Assembly: GCA_031396205.1 (NCBI GenBank)
Contig: JANNKH010000097.1
Location: forward strand, 17,527-81,526
Length of the DNA: 64,000 nt
Direction: 5' to 3'
DNA from: CAISIP01 sp031396205
GTDB taxonomy: Bacteria; Pseudomonadota; Gammaproteobacteria; Burkholderiales; Burkholderiaceae_C
Shown here: positions 42,791 through 51,639 of the stretch, one piece after another
Position numbering within the stretch: the first letter of the stretch is position 1
Layout: each line of letters starts with the position of its first letter
Notes under the pieces: model-generated
Databases searched by the model: none
What the model was told of the DNA's origin: nothing
The model's input: only the letters and a program-made list of their open reading frames with translations
Program-made: the position numbers and the translations under genes

Positions 42791-44005
42791 CTACAGCACG
42801 TCTGTCAGCGTCATCTGGCTGAGCCGGGACCGCTCCCACACGGCGTCCGTGCCGCTGCCACGCCGAAGCAACAGGGCCTGCAGCAGGGGTTCAAGCGACG
42901 TCGCAGCAGGGTCCGTCAGTAAAACATAACGCGGACCGTCGTCGCTTGTGCCATCATCCAGCCGCGCCACCCAGTCCAGCTCCACCAATGTCTGCAGCGG
43001 CGCGTCGATTCCCAGCGCGCTAACGCGCAGCGCCTTGGCCAGCTGCGCCTCGGTCTGACCGCGGGCGGGCATGTCACGCGCCTGGTGCAATAGACGCACC
43101 GTCTCCAGGGCCAGCTGAAACTGCCACCCTGCGCCCAGATTGCGCTGCACCACGCCCGCCATCAGGCTGGGCAGGTAGGCCGCGATGACCGCTCCAAGCA
43201 GGATGATGACCCAGGCCAGGTAGATCCACACCAGCAGGATAGGCACCGTGGCGAAGGTGCCATAAACCACGGAATACGTTGGCACTTTCGCCAGGTAGAC
43301 GACCAGCAATTTCTTGGCCAATTCCATGGCCAATGACGCGAACAGACCACCGGCCCAAGCGTGCGCCCAGCGGACCGGGGTGTATGGCACATAGCGGTAC
43401 ATCGCCGCCGCGCCGCCGGCCAGGATCAGGAATTGCAATGCGTCGAGCAACAGGGCGATGCCTCCCAACGAACCGCCGACCAGGCCGCGCGACAGGCCGA
43501 CCGCATACGAGGTCAACGTGATGCTGGCACCCAGGACCAGCGGCCCCAGCGTGATCGCCGCCCAGTACACCAGCAGCCGCTGTGCCAGCCGGCGCTTGCG
43601 GCGCACGCGCCAGATGCCGTTGAGCGTGCGATCGATAGTCAGGATCAACGCCAGCGCGGTACCGAGCAGGATCACCAGTCCCACGCCGCCCAACTCGCTC
43701 GCCTGCTTCGCAAACTGCGTCAGATAGCCCAGCACCTGGCGCGCAATCGTGTCTGGCACCAGGTTGTCTACCAGCCAGCGCTGCAGCACCACCTGCAGTT
43801 TGCCGAACATCGGGAACGCGGTGAAGATCGCCAACGCCACTGTGAACAAGGGCACCAACGCGATGGTGGTGGTGAAGGTCAGGCTGCTGGCGGTCAGACC
43901 AAGACGATCTTCGCGAAAGCGCTCGCGCAGCGTCAAGACCGTACTTTTCCACGGAAAGCGGGCCAGATCGTCCAGCAGCGCTTGGAGCCGGGTGGGCAGT
44001 TGCAT
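42791..44005 (-). CDS. YihY/BrkB-family inner membrane protein
   Basis: 404 aa: about six membrane helices between residues 35 and 290 (FTTTIALVPLFTVALAIFTA, LGGVGLVILLGTALALILT, YGTFATVPILLVWIYLAWV) followed by a soluble C-terminal part of about 110 residues with a winged-helix-like look. This is the UPF0761/YihY family. The start ATG 44005 gives MQLPTRLQALLDDLARFPW. Function unknown; old RNase BN labels are wrong for this family. Its 5' end is duplicated at 46636-46740. Confidence 0.9.
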   Translation of the reverse strand: MQLPTRLQALLDDLARFPWKSTVLTLRERFREDRLGLTASSLTFTTTIALVPLFTVALAIFTAFPMFGKLQVVLQRWLVDNLVPDTIARQVLGYLTQFAKQASELGGVGLVILLGTALALILTIDRTLNGIWRVRRKRRLAQRLLVYWAAITLGPLVLGASITLTSYAVGLSRGLVGGSLGGIALLLDALQFLILAGGAAAMYRYVPYTPVRWAHAWAGGLFASLAMELAKKLLVVYLAKVPTYSVVYGTFATVPILLVWIYLAWVIILLGAVIAAYLPSLMAGVVQRNLGAGWQFQLALETVRLLHQARDMPARGQTEAQLAKALRVSALGIDAPLQTLVELDWVARLDDGTSDDGPRYVLLTDPAATSLEPLLQALLLRRGSGTDAVWERSRLSQMTLTDVL

Positions 44006-44092
44006 GGCCGGTATGATGCCACCGACAGGCACGCATCCAATTCGACAGTCGCCCTGACCCGCACCCTGGCCGTAGGAAGCCTGCTCGGCATG
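43921..44092. repeat. Junction repeat copy A (yihY 5' end plus decayed DUF2069 start)
   Basis: 172 bp that match 46636-46806 at roughly 85% by eye, in the same orientation. Copy A contains the intact start of the YihY gene and, beyond it, the first about 20 codons of a DUF2069-like gene whose ATG has become AGG (ACAGGCACGCATCC against ACATGCACGCATCC), followed by unrelated sequence. It marks the left edge of the approximately 2.5-kb island. Confidence 0.8.
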
Positions 44093-44229
44093 GCGTTTAT
44101 CGACACTCTCCGGACTTTTTCTCGACGAGCGACCCAGCGCATACCGTGGACCTGCGGAAAGCCGCGCGCCGAAGGCCCTCCCAGACCCGCAAAGCGCCAT
44201 GTGCTGGCCTGACTTGGCCTAATGTGGCC

Positions 44230-44532
44230 TTACTTGGTCTTGCCCTTCACGGCGGCCATGAACTCGATTTCCGAGATGCCACCATCGCCATTGGTGTCGA
44301 TCTGCTTGAACTGCTCTGCCACCGCTGGCATGGACTTGGCTTCTTCCTCGTCGAGCAACTTGTCGCCGTTCTTGTCGGCCTTCTGGAACCTGGCAGTCGC
44401 ATCCTGGTCATTGCCTGCGCTGGCGGCGTTCGCTGGCTTGCGCGGCGCCAGCCGCTCTCGGAGTCGGCGCAGTCGCATACATTGACATGACCGATGCATC
44501 CCACCAGAAGTCAGGATGCTGAAACGAATCAC
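44230..44532 (-). CDS. EF-hand domain protein, N-terminus uncertain
   Basis: Up to 100 aa with two EF-hand loops: DKNGDKLLDEEE (about residues 53-64) and DTNGDGGISEIE (about 78-89), so it should bind two Ca2+. Related small EF-hand proteins have a signal peptide, but residues 1-35 here are Arg/Cys-rich with no hydrophobic core, so the 5' end may be damaged or the true start lies further in. It lies within the island between the two junction repeats, next to a secreted phosphodiesterase. Confidence 0.65.
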   Translation of the reverse strand: MIRFSILTSGGMHRSCQCMRLRRLRERLAPRKPANAASAGNDQDATARFQKADKNGDKLLDEEEAKSMPAVAEQFKQIDTNGDGGISEIEFMAAVKGKTK

Positions 44533-44643
44533 CCGGTATGCATATTCTGCGGTCGCTTCAAGACCGGCTTACGCCGCACTGGCCGGATCGACCGCGCACA
44601 AGCGGCAATGCCCCTGGGCCATAGGATCGCCCCGGGGCGATTC

Positions 44644-45987
44644 TTACTCCAGTCCCATGCAATTCGCGTAATAGGTCACGGTGGCCGGCCAATCGGAAAA
44701 GATGCCGAGAATCTTGACGTCGCGCGCCAGCACGTCAAGGGCCTTGTACATGTCGCTGTCCTTCTTGATTGCCGCGCCGGTCGGGTCAAAGTCGTAGTAG
44801 AAGCCGGCCCTCGAAGCACCCTGGCGAAGATCGGAGCGCTCTAACGTCCAGGTGATGATGTCAAAGCCTATTGCCTTGAGGTCCTTTGCCAGCTTGGACG
44901 GCACGATCCGCTTCTGCGCATCGACCGCAAGCAGTGCCGGCATCGCCGGCGCGATCACGCGCACTCCGCGCTTCTTCAGCATCTTGAAGTACTCCATTCG
45001 GTCCATCGTGTTGTAGGGCGGCTGGATGACGATGTCGTTCACCGGATCTGTGCTGTTGAAGTCAAGCAGGTAGACCGCTTGCTTGCCGTATCGGGTGTGA
45101 TCGATCCAATACAGGACATCATCCACGTTGAACGACTGCGACCAGGTCTCCCGCGGTTTCACGCCCTCATCGGCAAGGACGTCGGCAAACGCCTGCGCAT
45201 AGTTCTGCTGCGGCGTTCGGCTGGTGGGATGTTTGAAGACGTCGTCGATGCGTTTGCGTCCGATGGCCGGATCCACTACGCTTTCCTTCAACTCGGGAGT
45301 GTGCTTGACCCCGAGGCTCTGATTAAGCCGAATGCTTTCTCTGAGCGTCATCAGGGTGCCGCGGCCGGTGTAGACATCGGTACGCCATGTCGCGGTGCCG
45401 CCCAGGAACTCCGCTGCGGTGCGCGCATTGGGATTGGACGCGTCCATTTTCCCGGTGAGGGTCTTGAACTCGTCGAGCGTGAGGTCGGAAGCCCTACACT
45501 CCGCGCTGGCCGCAGTCAGGCGGCTACCGCTGGCGTCGTATGTCGCGGGCGTGAATGGCCTGGAGCATTTGTCCGCGAGCGCTGTAACCAGTATGTTCGT
45601 GGTGGTGTGCAGGTCATTCTCGGCATGGCGGCAGACGAGCTCTCCGTCCTTCGTGAAAGTCGTGTCACACTCGATGATGCCCGCGCCCTGCCGTGCGCCA
45701 GCCTGATACGACTCCTTGGTATGCTCCGGGAACTGCAGGGCGGCCCCGCGGTGTCCAATGGAGAAGTCGGTGCGGTGGAACGGCCCGGCCTTGCATTGCA
45801 ACAGCTTGCGCTTCAATGGGCCTTCGTCCATCCCGTCGACCAGATAGAACGGACGAGGCCCCAGTTGGACGGAGTCGCGTCCGCTGCCATTGTCGCGACC
45901 ACGGTCGCGGTCGTCATCGGCAAATGCCGACATCGAGAAAAGGGTCGCCGTTGCGGCAAGCGCGAGCACGGGTAGCGGGTAGCGCAT
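44644..45987 (-). CDS. Secreted glycerophosphodiester phosphodiesterase
   Basis: 447 aa with a signal peptide (LPVLALAATATLFSMSAFA) and then an acidic/basic linker (DDDRDRGRDNGSGRD). The GDPD catalytic start SIGHRGAALQFPEHTKES and GIIECDTTFTKDGELVCRHA hold the HRG, E-x-D and H residues for metal binding and catalysis. It hydrolyses glycerophosphodiesters to glycerol 3-phosphate in the periplasm. AAGGAG precedes the ATG by 7-8 nt. It is longer than GlpQ, with an insert of about 60 residues after the first beta strands. It is inside the island and likely acquired. Confidence 0.92.
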   Translation of the reverse strand: MRYPLPVLALAATATLFSMSAFADDDRDRGRDNGSGRDSVQLGPRPFYLVDGMDEGPLKRKLLQCKAGPFHRTDFSIGHRGAALQFPEHTKESYQAGARQGAGIIECDTTFTKDGELVCRHAENDLHTTTNILVTALADKCSRPFTPATYDASGSRLTAASAECRASDLTLDEFKTLTGKMDASNPNARTAAEFLGGTATWRTDVYTGRGTLMTLRESIRLNQSLGVKHTPELKESVVDPAIGRKRIDDVFKHPTSRTPQQNYAQAFADVLADEGVKPRETWSQSFNVDDVLYWIDHTRYGKQAVYLLDFNSTDPVNDIVIQPPYNTMDRMEYFKMLKKRGVRVIAPAMPALLAVDAQKRIVPSKLAKDLKAIGFDIITWTLERSDLRQGASRAGFYYDFDPTGAAIKKDSDMYKALDVLARDVKILGIFSDWPATVTYYANCMGLE

Positions 45988-46439
45988 GTAAGCTCCTTGG
46001 ACGTTGGTGGTTGGCTGGGACGGCGTAGAGACCGACACCTCCCAACGACCACGTTCGTTTACACGGGTGACATAGGTGTGACAGTTGTATCCACCGTTCG
46101 ACCCATTCTGCGGCACTGTGATGCGCTGCCCGAAACTTGACAAGGCGATCGTCCCTGCGCCGGAATAGCCGCGCTACCGACGGCCAGGACGTGTCCTGAG
46201 GCTTGGCGCAGCTGACGCCTTCTTGCCGTTCGCAAGCGGGTTGCGGCGCGACCGCGCAGCATCGCCGCGACGCTGGAGTTCTCCCGTGCCAACCCGGGTC
46301 GCCTTGCCGGTCCGCGCTTGCGCGATTTTCACGGCAGCAGTTTTGTCAAACAGCCACTGGTCGACCGCAATCCGGAACCATCATCCCTGAACCGTCCGGT
46401 CACAACAAACCAACCATTGGTGATCGACCCACCCGCAGC
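45988..46439. other. About 450 bp upstream of the phosphodiesterase without a recognisable gene
   Basis: Contains the promoter region of the phosphodiesterase gene. No frame in either strand shows a family resemblance. A short perfect dyad CAGGACGTGTCCTG lies at about 46181-46194. The rest is probably decayed island or IS sequence. Confidence 0.4.
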
Positions 46440-46635
46440 GCACCATTGGGGCCGCGCGTCGGTGCCATTTCAGAATGGCCTGGGCGCGCATGCCGACGTG
46501 ATCCCGGATCCTCCTGATGTGCACACCCTCGGTGATGAACGCAATTAGGCGCATGTTGCCGCCGCCCATGGGACACACCAGCGCGAATACCTGACAGATG
46601 CGCACAATCAGCACGGTTCAGGTTGTGAGCCGGTA
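46440..46635 (-). mobile_element. Degenerate IS91-like transposase C-terminus
   Basis: On the minus strand VLIVRICQVFALVCPMGGGN and MRLIAFITEGVHIRRIRDHV resemble the C-terminus of IS91-type transposases (consensus around LLARIYEVFPLxCPxCGGxMRIIAFIT..IxxILxHxG). One Cys of the CxxC pair is Gly. A frame change then gives MAPTRGP, matching the family's IAPARGP tail. Only about 60 codons remain, with no terminal repeats recognised. It abuts junction repeat B and implicates an IS in forming the island. Confidence 0.6.
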
Positions 46636-46806
46636 GCTCGCGCAGCGTCAGCACCGTCCTTTTCACCGAAAGCGGGTCGGATCGTCCAGCAAGACCCGGG
46701 GTCGGGTAGGCCGTTGCATGGCCGGTATGATGCCTGCGACATGCACGCATCCCATTCGACCGTCGCCCTTACCCGTACCCTGGCCGTGGGAAGCCTGATC
46801 GGAATG
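46636..46806. repeat. Junction repeat copy B (decayed yihY 5' end plus DUF2069 start)
   Basis: 171 bp matching 43921-44092. Copy B keeps the intact start of the DUF2069 gene (ATG 46741) and, on the minus strand, about 28 codons of the YihY N-terminus with one indel, followed by IS-like sequence. Together with copy A it shows that the YihY and DUF2069 genes were once direct divergent neighbours. Confidence 0.8.
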
Positions 46807-47124
46807 ATCTTGTTGGGCCTGGCCTGGGAGCTGTGGCTGGCGCCGCTGCGTCCGGGCGGCTCCTGGCTGGCGCTCAAGGTGCTGCCGCTGTGCATCCCGC
46901 TGGCCGGGTTGCTGAAAAACCGCATGTACACCTACCGCTGGGTCAGCCTGATGGTGTGGCTGTATTTCACCGAGGGGGTCGTGCGCGCCTGGGGTGACAA
47001 GCCGCCGGGCAACTGGCTGGCCTTGCTGCAGGTGCTGCTGTGCGTCACGCTGTTCATCGCCTGCGCGCTGCATGTGCGATTGCGGCTGCGCAACGGCGTG
47101 CGGACCGCATCCGCGGAATCCTGA
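46741..47124 (+). CDS. DUF2069 family membrane protein
   Basis: 127 aa with four predicted helices. The motif GLAWELWLAPLRPGGSWLAL, then LPLLKG-type sequence and YTYRWVSLMVWLYFTEGVVR, identifies DUF2069. ATG 46741 is chosen over an ATG 27 nt upstream because it follows the conserved promoter copy and matches the family start. Function unknown. In its ancestral place it is divergent from a YihY gene. Confidence 0.9.
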   Translation: MHASHSTVALTRTLAVGSLIGMILLGLAWELWLAPLRPGGSWLALKVLPLCIPLAGLLKNRMYTYRWVSLMVWLYFTEGVVRAWGDKPPGNWLALLQVLLCVTLFIACALHVRLRLRNGVRTASAES

Positions 47125-47146
47125 ATTTCACCTGATGCATGCGCCG

Positions 47147-48595
47147 ATGACCGACAACACCCCCGCGCTTCTCGATGGCTTGCGCCGCATCGTCGGCACA
47201 CAGCATGTATTGACCCACGAGGACGACGGGGCCGACCTCGGCGCATGGGAGCAGGACTGGCGCAAGCGCAACCACGGACGGGCACTGGCGATTGTGCGCC
47301 CTGCCAGCACCGGCGAAGTGGCGGCGATCGTCAAACTGTGCGCCGAGATGCAGGGGTCTACCGATGTCAGCATCGTGCCGCAGGGAGGCAACACCAGCAT
47401 GGTGGTGGGCGCCGTACCCGACGCGTCCGGGCGCCAGATCGTGCTCAGCCTGCAGCGTATGAATCAGGTTCTTGCGCTGGATACCGGAAATCTGACACTG
47501 ACGGCCCAAGCCGGCTGCGTGCTGCAAAACCTGCAGGACGCCGCGCACAAGGCCGGGTTCCTGTTCCCGCTCAGCCTGGCCGCAGAAGGCAGTTGCACCA
47601 TCGGCGGCAACCTGGGCACCAATGCCGGCGGCACCCAGGTCGTGCGTTATGGCAACACCCGCGACCTGTGCCTGGGGCTGGAGGTCGTCACCGCGCAGGG
47701 CGCGGTCTGGACCGGCCTCACCGGGCTGCGCAAAGACAACACCGGTTACGACCTGCGCCACCTGTTCATCGGCTCGGAAGGTACGCTGGGCGTGATCACC
47801 GCGGCCACGATGAAGCTCGTTTCGCTGCCGGCGGCGCAGCTCACCGCCTGGGCGGCTGTGCCCTCGATGGAGCATGCGGTGGCGCTGCTCGGGCTGTCCC
47901 ACAAATTATTGGGAGCGGGCCTGACCGGCTTTGAGGTCAAGGGGCAGTTTGCGCTGTCGCTGGTCGCGCGGCACATGCCCGGCGCCAAGGTTCCGCTGTT
48001 CGAATCCACGCCCTGGTGTGTGCTGCTCGAAGTGTCGGACCATGAGTCCGAGCAGCATGCCAGGAGCCAGTTCGAACGCCTGCTGGAGGCCGGCATGGAG
48101 CAAGGTTGCATCACCGACGGCGTGGTCGCTGAAAGCCTGACACAGGCCAAGGCGCTGTGGCAGATTCGCGAGAACCTGCCAATGGCACAGGCGATGGAAG
48201 GCCTGAACATCAAGCATGACATCTCGATCCCGATCTCGCGCATCCCCGAGTTCGTGCGCGCGACCGACGCCGCCTTGGCCAAGGCCCTGCCCGGCATCCG
48301 CATGGTCGACTTCGGTCACCTGGGCGACGGCAACCTGCACTACAACGTGCAAGCACCCGAAGGAGCCGATGCAGCGGCTTTCCTGCGCGACAACGAGACC
48401 ACGGTCAACACGCTGGTTTTCGAATCGGTGGCGAGGTTCGGTGGCTCGATCTCGGCCGAGCATGGCATCGGCAGCTTGAAGGTCGACAAGCTCGGGCATT
48501 ACAAGTCCCCGATCGCGCTGGAGATGATGCGTGCGATCAAGCGCGCGCTGGACCCGACCAACCTGATGAACCCGGGACGGGTGGTACGACTCTGA
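47147..48595 (+). CDS. FAD-binding 2-hydroxyacid dehydrogenase (GlcD/D-2-hydroxyglutarate dehydrogenase type)
   Basis: 482 aa. The PCMH-type FAD domain (about residues 45-225) has VPQGGNTSMVVGAVPD and GNLGTNAGGTQVVRYGNTRD; the C-terminal FAD-oxidase domain ends with SAEHGIGSLKVDKL and DPTNLMNPGRV, and the metal-binding-type HLGDGNLHYN is present. The family oxidises D-2-hydroxyacids, passing electrons to ETF or a quinone. An ATG 12 nt upstream is an alternative start. No glcE/glcF genes follow, so D-2-hydroxyglutarate or D-lactate is more likely than glycolate. Confidence 0.92.
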   Translation: MTDNTPALLDGLRRIVGTQHVLTHEDDGADLGAWEQDWRKRNHGRALAIVRPASTGEVAAIVKLCAEMQGSTDVSIVPQGGNTSMVVGAVPDASGRQIVLSLQRMNQVLALDTGNLTLTAQAGCVLQNLQDAAHKAGFLFPLSLAAEGSCTIGGNLGTNAGGTQVVRYGNTRDLCLGLEVVTAQGAVWTGLTGLRKDNTGYDLRHLFIGSEGTLGVITAATMKLVSLPAAQLTAWAAVPSMEHAVALLGLSHKLLGAGLTGFEVKGQFALSLVARHMPGAKVPLFESTPWCVLLEVSDHESEQHARSQFERLLEAGMEQGCITDGVVAESLTQAKALWQIRENLPMAQAMEGLNIKHDISIPISRIPEFVRATDAALAKALPGIRMVDFGHLGDGNLHYNVQAPEGADAAAFLRDNETTVNTLVFESVARFGGSISAEHGIGSLKVDKLGHYKSPIALEMMRAIKRALDPTNLMNPGRVVRL

Positions 48596-48851
48596 CTCAC
48601 CCCCTGTCAGCGCCGGGCTTCAGTGTCAGCGCCGGCACCGGAGCACCAGCCGCAAGCTGCGCGCAATCAAACCAGACACCAACGGCAGGCGGGTCAGTTC
48701 GACCCGTGCATGTCTTGGATGCCGAACCACCCCTGCTGATCTAATTTTGGCATCGCATATACAGAAAATCGGCGCTTGCACGCTCAGGCGCTTGTCTCCA
48801 GAATGGACCCGCCCACCTGTTTCGGGCGCCTAAAACCACAGGAGATTCCAG

Positions 48852-49874
48852 ATGAACCCGACCCCCTCTCTGACGCGACGCAGGTTGATTGGCGCAGGTG
48901 CCGCTGCTGGCGCTGGCGTGTTCCTGTCGATGCAATCACTGGCGCAGAACAAGGTCAAGATGAATATGCAGCTGGGCTGGATCGCCGGCGGCAACCAGAT
49001 CGGCGAGATTGCGGCCAAGCGCATGGGGTATTACGAAACCGAAGGCATCGAATTCGCGATCCAGCCGGGCGGTCCGAGTATCGACGGCGTGGCCATCATT
49101 GCATCCGGGCGTTACGAGGTCGGCCAGGTCTCGTCCAGCCCGTCCAACATGCTGGCGGTATCGCAAGATCTGCCCATTCAGGTCTTCGCGACCGGGTTGC
49201 AGCAACATCCCTACACCTTCTTCTCGTTGAAGAAGAACCCGATCCGCACGCCGCAAGACATGGTTGGCAAGAAGATCGGCATTCAGTCCACTGGCATGGT
49301 GCTGCTGCGCGCGCTGCTGGCCAAGAACAAGATCGACGAAAAATCTATGACCATCATCCCGATCGGCAGCGACATGACGCCGCTGCTGACCGGTCAGGTC
49401 GACACCGTCACCGGCTGGCAGACCAACACCACGGCGCTCAAGCCATTGGGCGCGGACCGGGTCGACCTCAAGCTGTGGGATTCCGGTGTCAAGCTGTACG
49501 CGCTACCGTATTACGCGACCACCGACATCATCAGAAACCGGCCTGAGGTGCTGCAGCGATTTCTGCGCGCAACCGCGCGCGGCTGGGCCTATGCCAACAA
49601 GAACCGCGACGCCGCCGTGGAACTGCTGATCAAGGAATACCCCAACCTGAACGGCCCCGACGAGCGCCTGGCAGTGGACTCGTTGATGTCCTTTGCCTAC
49701 AACGACCTGACCAGCAAGAACGGCTGGGGCACGATGGACAAGGGTGTCTGGCAGGAGCAGATCAAGCAATATGCCGACTTGGGCCAGTTCACCAAGCGCG
49801 TGCCCAAGGTCGACGAAGTGATGACCATGGACATCCTGAACGCCACCCGCGAATACCGCCTGCGCAACTCGTAG
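48852..49874 (+). CDS. ABC transporter substrate-binding protein, NMT1/SsuA-like
   Basis: 340-aa periplasmic receptor. A twin-Arg signal peptide (TRRRLIGAGAAAGAGVFLSM) precedes the mature part KVKMNMQLGWIAGGNQIGEI; the family block ASGRYEVGQVSSSPSNML and MVGKKIGIQSTG follow. AGGAG lies upstream of the ATG. First gene of a seven-gene operon with its own ATPase and permease. The NMT1 family binds small organic acids, sulfonates and pyrimidine precursors; the ligand here is unknown. Confidence 0.92.
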   Translation: MNPTPSLTRRRLIGAGAAAGAGVFLSMQSLAQNKVKMNMQLGWIAGGNQIGEIAAKRMGYYETEGIEFAIQPGGPSIDGVAIIASGRYEVGQVSSSPSNMLAVSQDLPIQVFATGLQQHPYTFFSLKKNPIRTPQDMVGKKIGIQSTGMVLLRALLAKNKIDEKSMTIIPIGSDMTPLLTGQVDTVTGWQTNTTALKPLGADRVDLKLWDSGVKLYALPYYATTDIIRNRPEVLQRFLRATARGWAYANKNRDAAVELLIKEYPNLNGPDERLAVDSLMSFAYNDLTSKNGWGTMDKGVWQEQIKQYADLGQFTKRVPKVDEVMTMDILNATREYRLRNS

Positions 49875-49896
49875 TCCGCCCGGCTACTGTCCCACC

Positions 49897-50748
49897 ATGA
49901 CGATCTCCACTACGGTTGCGCCGCGGGCGCAAGGGCTGGGTGTTGCCCGTTCCCAGGCAGCCAACCTGTCTGCGGCAGACTTTTCGGTCAGCTGCCGCGA
50001 CGTGTCGGTGCGTTTCTTCACCGAACGGCGCAGCGTGACGGCGCTGCAAAATATCAGTCTGGACATCCACGAGGGCGAACTCCTGACACTGTTGGGCCCA
50101 TCGGGTTGCGGCAAATCCACCTTCCTGCGGGTGGTCGCCGACCTGATTGCGCCCACCGGCGGCAGCCTGCAGGTACTCGGTGTAACGCCCGGGGCGGCGC
50201 GGATCCGGCGCGACATCGGCTTCGTGTTCCAGGATGCGGCGCTGCTGCCCTGGCGCACCGCGCTGCAGAACGTGGAGTTGCCGCTCGAAGTGGCCAAGGG
50301 CCGTGCCAAATCCGACCGGGCCGCGCGTGCCACGCCACGTGAATTGCTCGCGCTGGTCGGGCTCAAGGGCAGCGAGAACGCCTATCCACATGAGCTCTCC
50401 GGCGGCATGCGCCAAAGGGTGGCGATCGCCCGTGCGCTGGTCAGCGATCCCCGGGTACTGTTGATGGATGAACCGTTTGGCGCGCTCGACGAGATTACGC
50501 GTGACCGGCTCAATGAAGAACTGTTGCGACTGTGGCGCGAACTCGGCATGACGGTGCTGTTCGTGACTCACAGCATCTACGAGGCGGCATTCCTGGGGCA
50601 GCGTGTGTTGATGCTGGCCGCCAACCCGGGACGCGTCAAGGAAATCGTACCGGTCGACCTGCCGGCCGACCGCACACTCGATATCCGCGAGACACCGCGG
50701 TTCGTGCAACTGGCCGCACATTTGCGCCAGGTGCTGGAAACCTGCTGA
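49897..50748 (+). CDS. ABC transporter ATP-binding protein
   Basis: 283 aa. Walker A is GPSGCGKST (about residues 68-76), the Q-loop FVFQDAALLPW, the signature LSGGMRQRVAIARAL and Walker B VLLMDEPFGALDE. It is of the SsuB/TauB type and pairs with the permease that follows after 10 nt. Confidence 0.95.
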   Translation: MTISTTVAPRAQGLGVARSQAANLSAADFSVSCRDVSVRFFTERRSVTALQNISLDIHEGELLTLLGPSGCGKSTFLRVVADLIAPTGGSLQVLGVTPGAARIRRDIGFVFQDAALLPWRTALQNVELPLEVAKGRAKSDRAARATPRELLALVGLKGSENAYPHELSGGMRQRVAIARALVSDPRVLLMDEPFGALDEITRDRLNEELLRLWRELGMTVLFVTHSIYEAAFLGQRVLMLAANPGRVKEIVPVDLPADRTLDIRETPRFVQLAAHLRQVLETC

Positions 50749-50758
50749 AGGAAGCGCC

Positions 50759-51601
50759 ATGTCAACCACCACCCTGCAGCCCCCGATGGCATCAACGCAA
50801 GACGACCAGGAACTGCTGGAGCACCAGGCACTGCGACAGCGCCAGGTATGGCGCCGGCGAGTAATGCCGGCGATCGGCGTATTCGTGCTGCTGTTCGGCT
50901 GGTGGGCACTGGTCGTCGGCCTGGACGTGAAGCCCTTCATCGCGCCCTCACCTTTCCTGGTGCTGGAAACGCTGGTTGCCAAGCGCGCCGTGCTGCTCGA
51001 CAACATCCTGCCCACGGCCATGGAGGCTGCCGGCGGCTTCCTGATCGGCAACCTGGTGGCGATCATCATCGCCACCGTCTTCGTGCACAACAAGACGCTG
51101 TACGAGATCTTCTTTCCGGTGGCACTGATGCTCAACGCGATCCCGATCGTCGCCAAGGCGCCGGTGTTGGTGCTGCTGATGGGCAACGGCGTCGAGCCCA
51201 AGATCGCCATTGCGGCGCTGGTGTGCTTCTTCCCCTCACTGGTCAACATGGTGCGCGGGCTGGACGCCGCCAACCCGCAGGCGATGGAGCTGATGCGCGT
51301 GCTCTCGGCCAGCAAGACCGAGGTGTTCTTCAAGCTGCGCCTGTTCAGCTCCCTGCCCTACCTGTTCTCGGCGCTGCGCATCTCGGCCTCGCTGGCGGTG
51401 ATCGGAGCGGTGGTGGGTGAGTGGATCGGCGCCACGCAGGGCATCGGCGCACTGATCATCCAGGCGACCTACAACTTCGACTCGGCGCTGCTGTACTCGG
51501 CCATCGTCATGAGCGCGCTGCTGACCGGCTCGTTCTACCTCGTCGTCGCGCTGGCCGAGCGTGCAGTTGTACGCTGGCACCCCGAACAAACATCCATCTA
51601 G
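50759..51601 (+). CDS. ABC transporter permease, SsuC/TauC type
   Basis: 280 aa with about six helices (FVLLFGWWALVVGL, AAGGFLIGNLVAIIIATVFV). The EAA-type cytoplasmic loop reads ASKTEVFFKLRLFSSLPYLF and contacts the ATPase. GGA-rich sequence precedes the ATG. It is followed after 38 nt by the FAD oxidoreductase. Confidence 0.94.
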   Translation: MSTTTLQPPMASTQDDQELLEHQALRQRQVWRRRVMPAIGVFVLLFGWWALVVGLDVKPFIAPSPFLVLETLVAKRAVLLDNILPTAMEAAGGFLIGNLVAIIIATVFVHNKTLYEIFFPVALMLNAIPIVAKAPVLVLLMGNGVEPKIAIAALVCFFPSLVNMVRGLDAANPQAMELMRVLSASKTEVFFKLRLFSSLPYLFSALRISASLAVIGAVVGEWIGATQGIGALIIQATYNFDSALLYSAIVMSALLTGSFYLVVALAERAVVRWHPEQTSI

Positions 51602-51639
51602 GCTGCATGCGCAGCGCAATCTGAACCGAAAGGCCCCCG

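Noticed and set aside
42791..44005. YihY-family gene as RNase BN
   Set aside because: That label comes from an old misassignment; RNase BN/Z is a different protein family, and this is a membrane protein with no nuclease motif.
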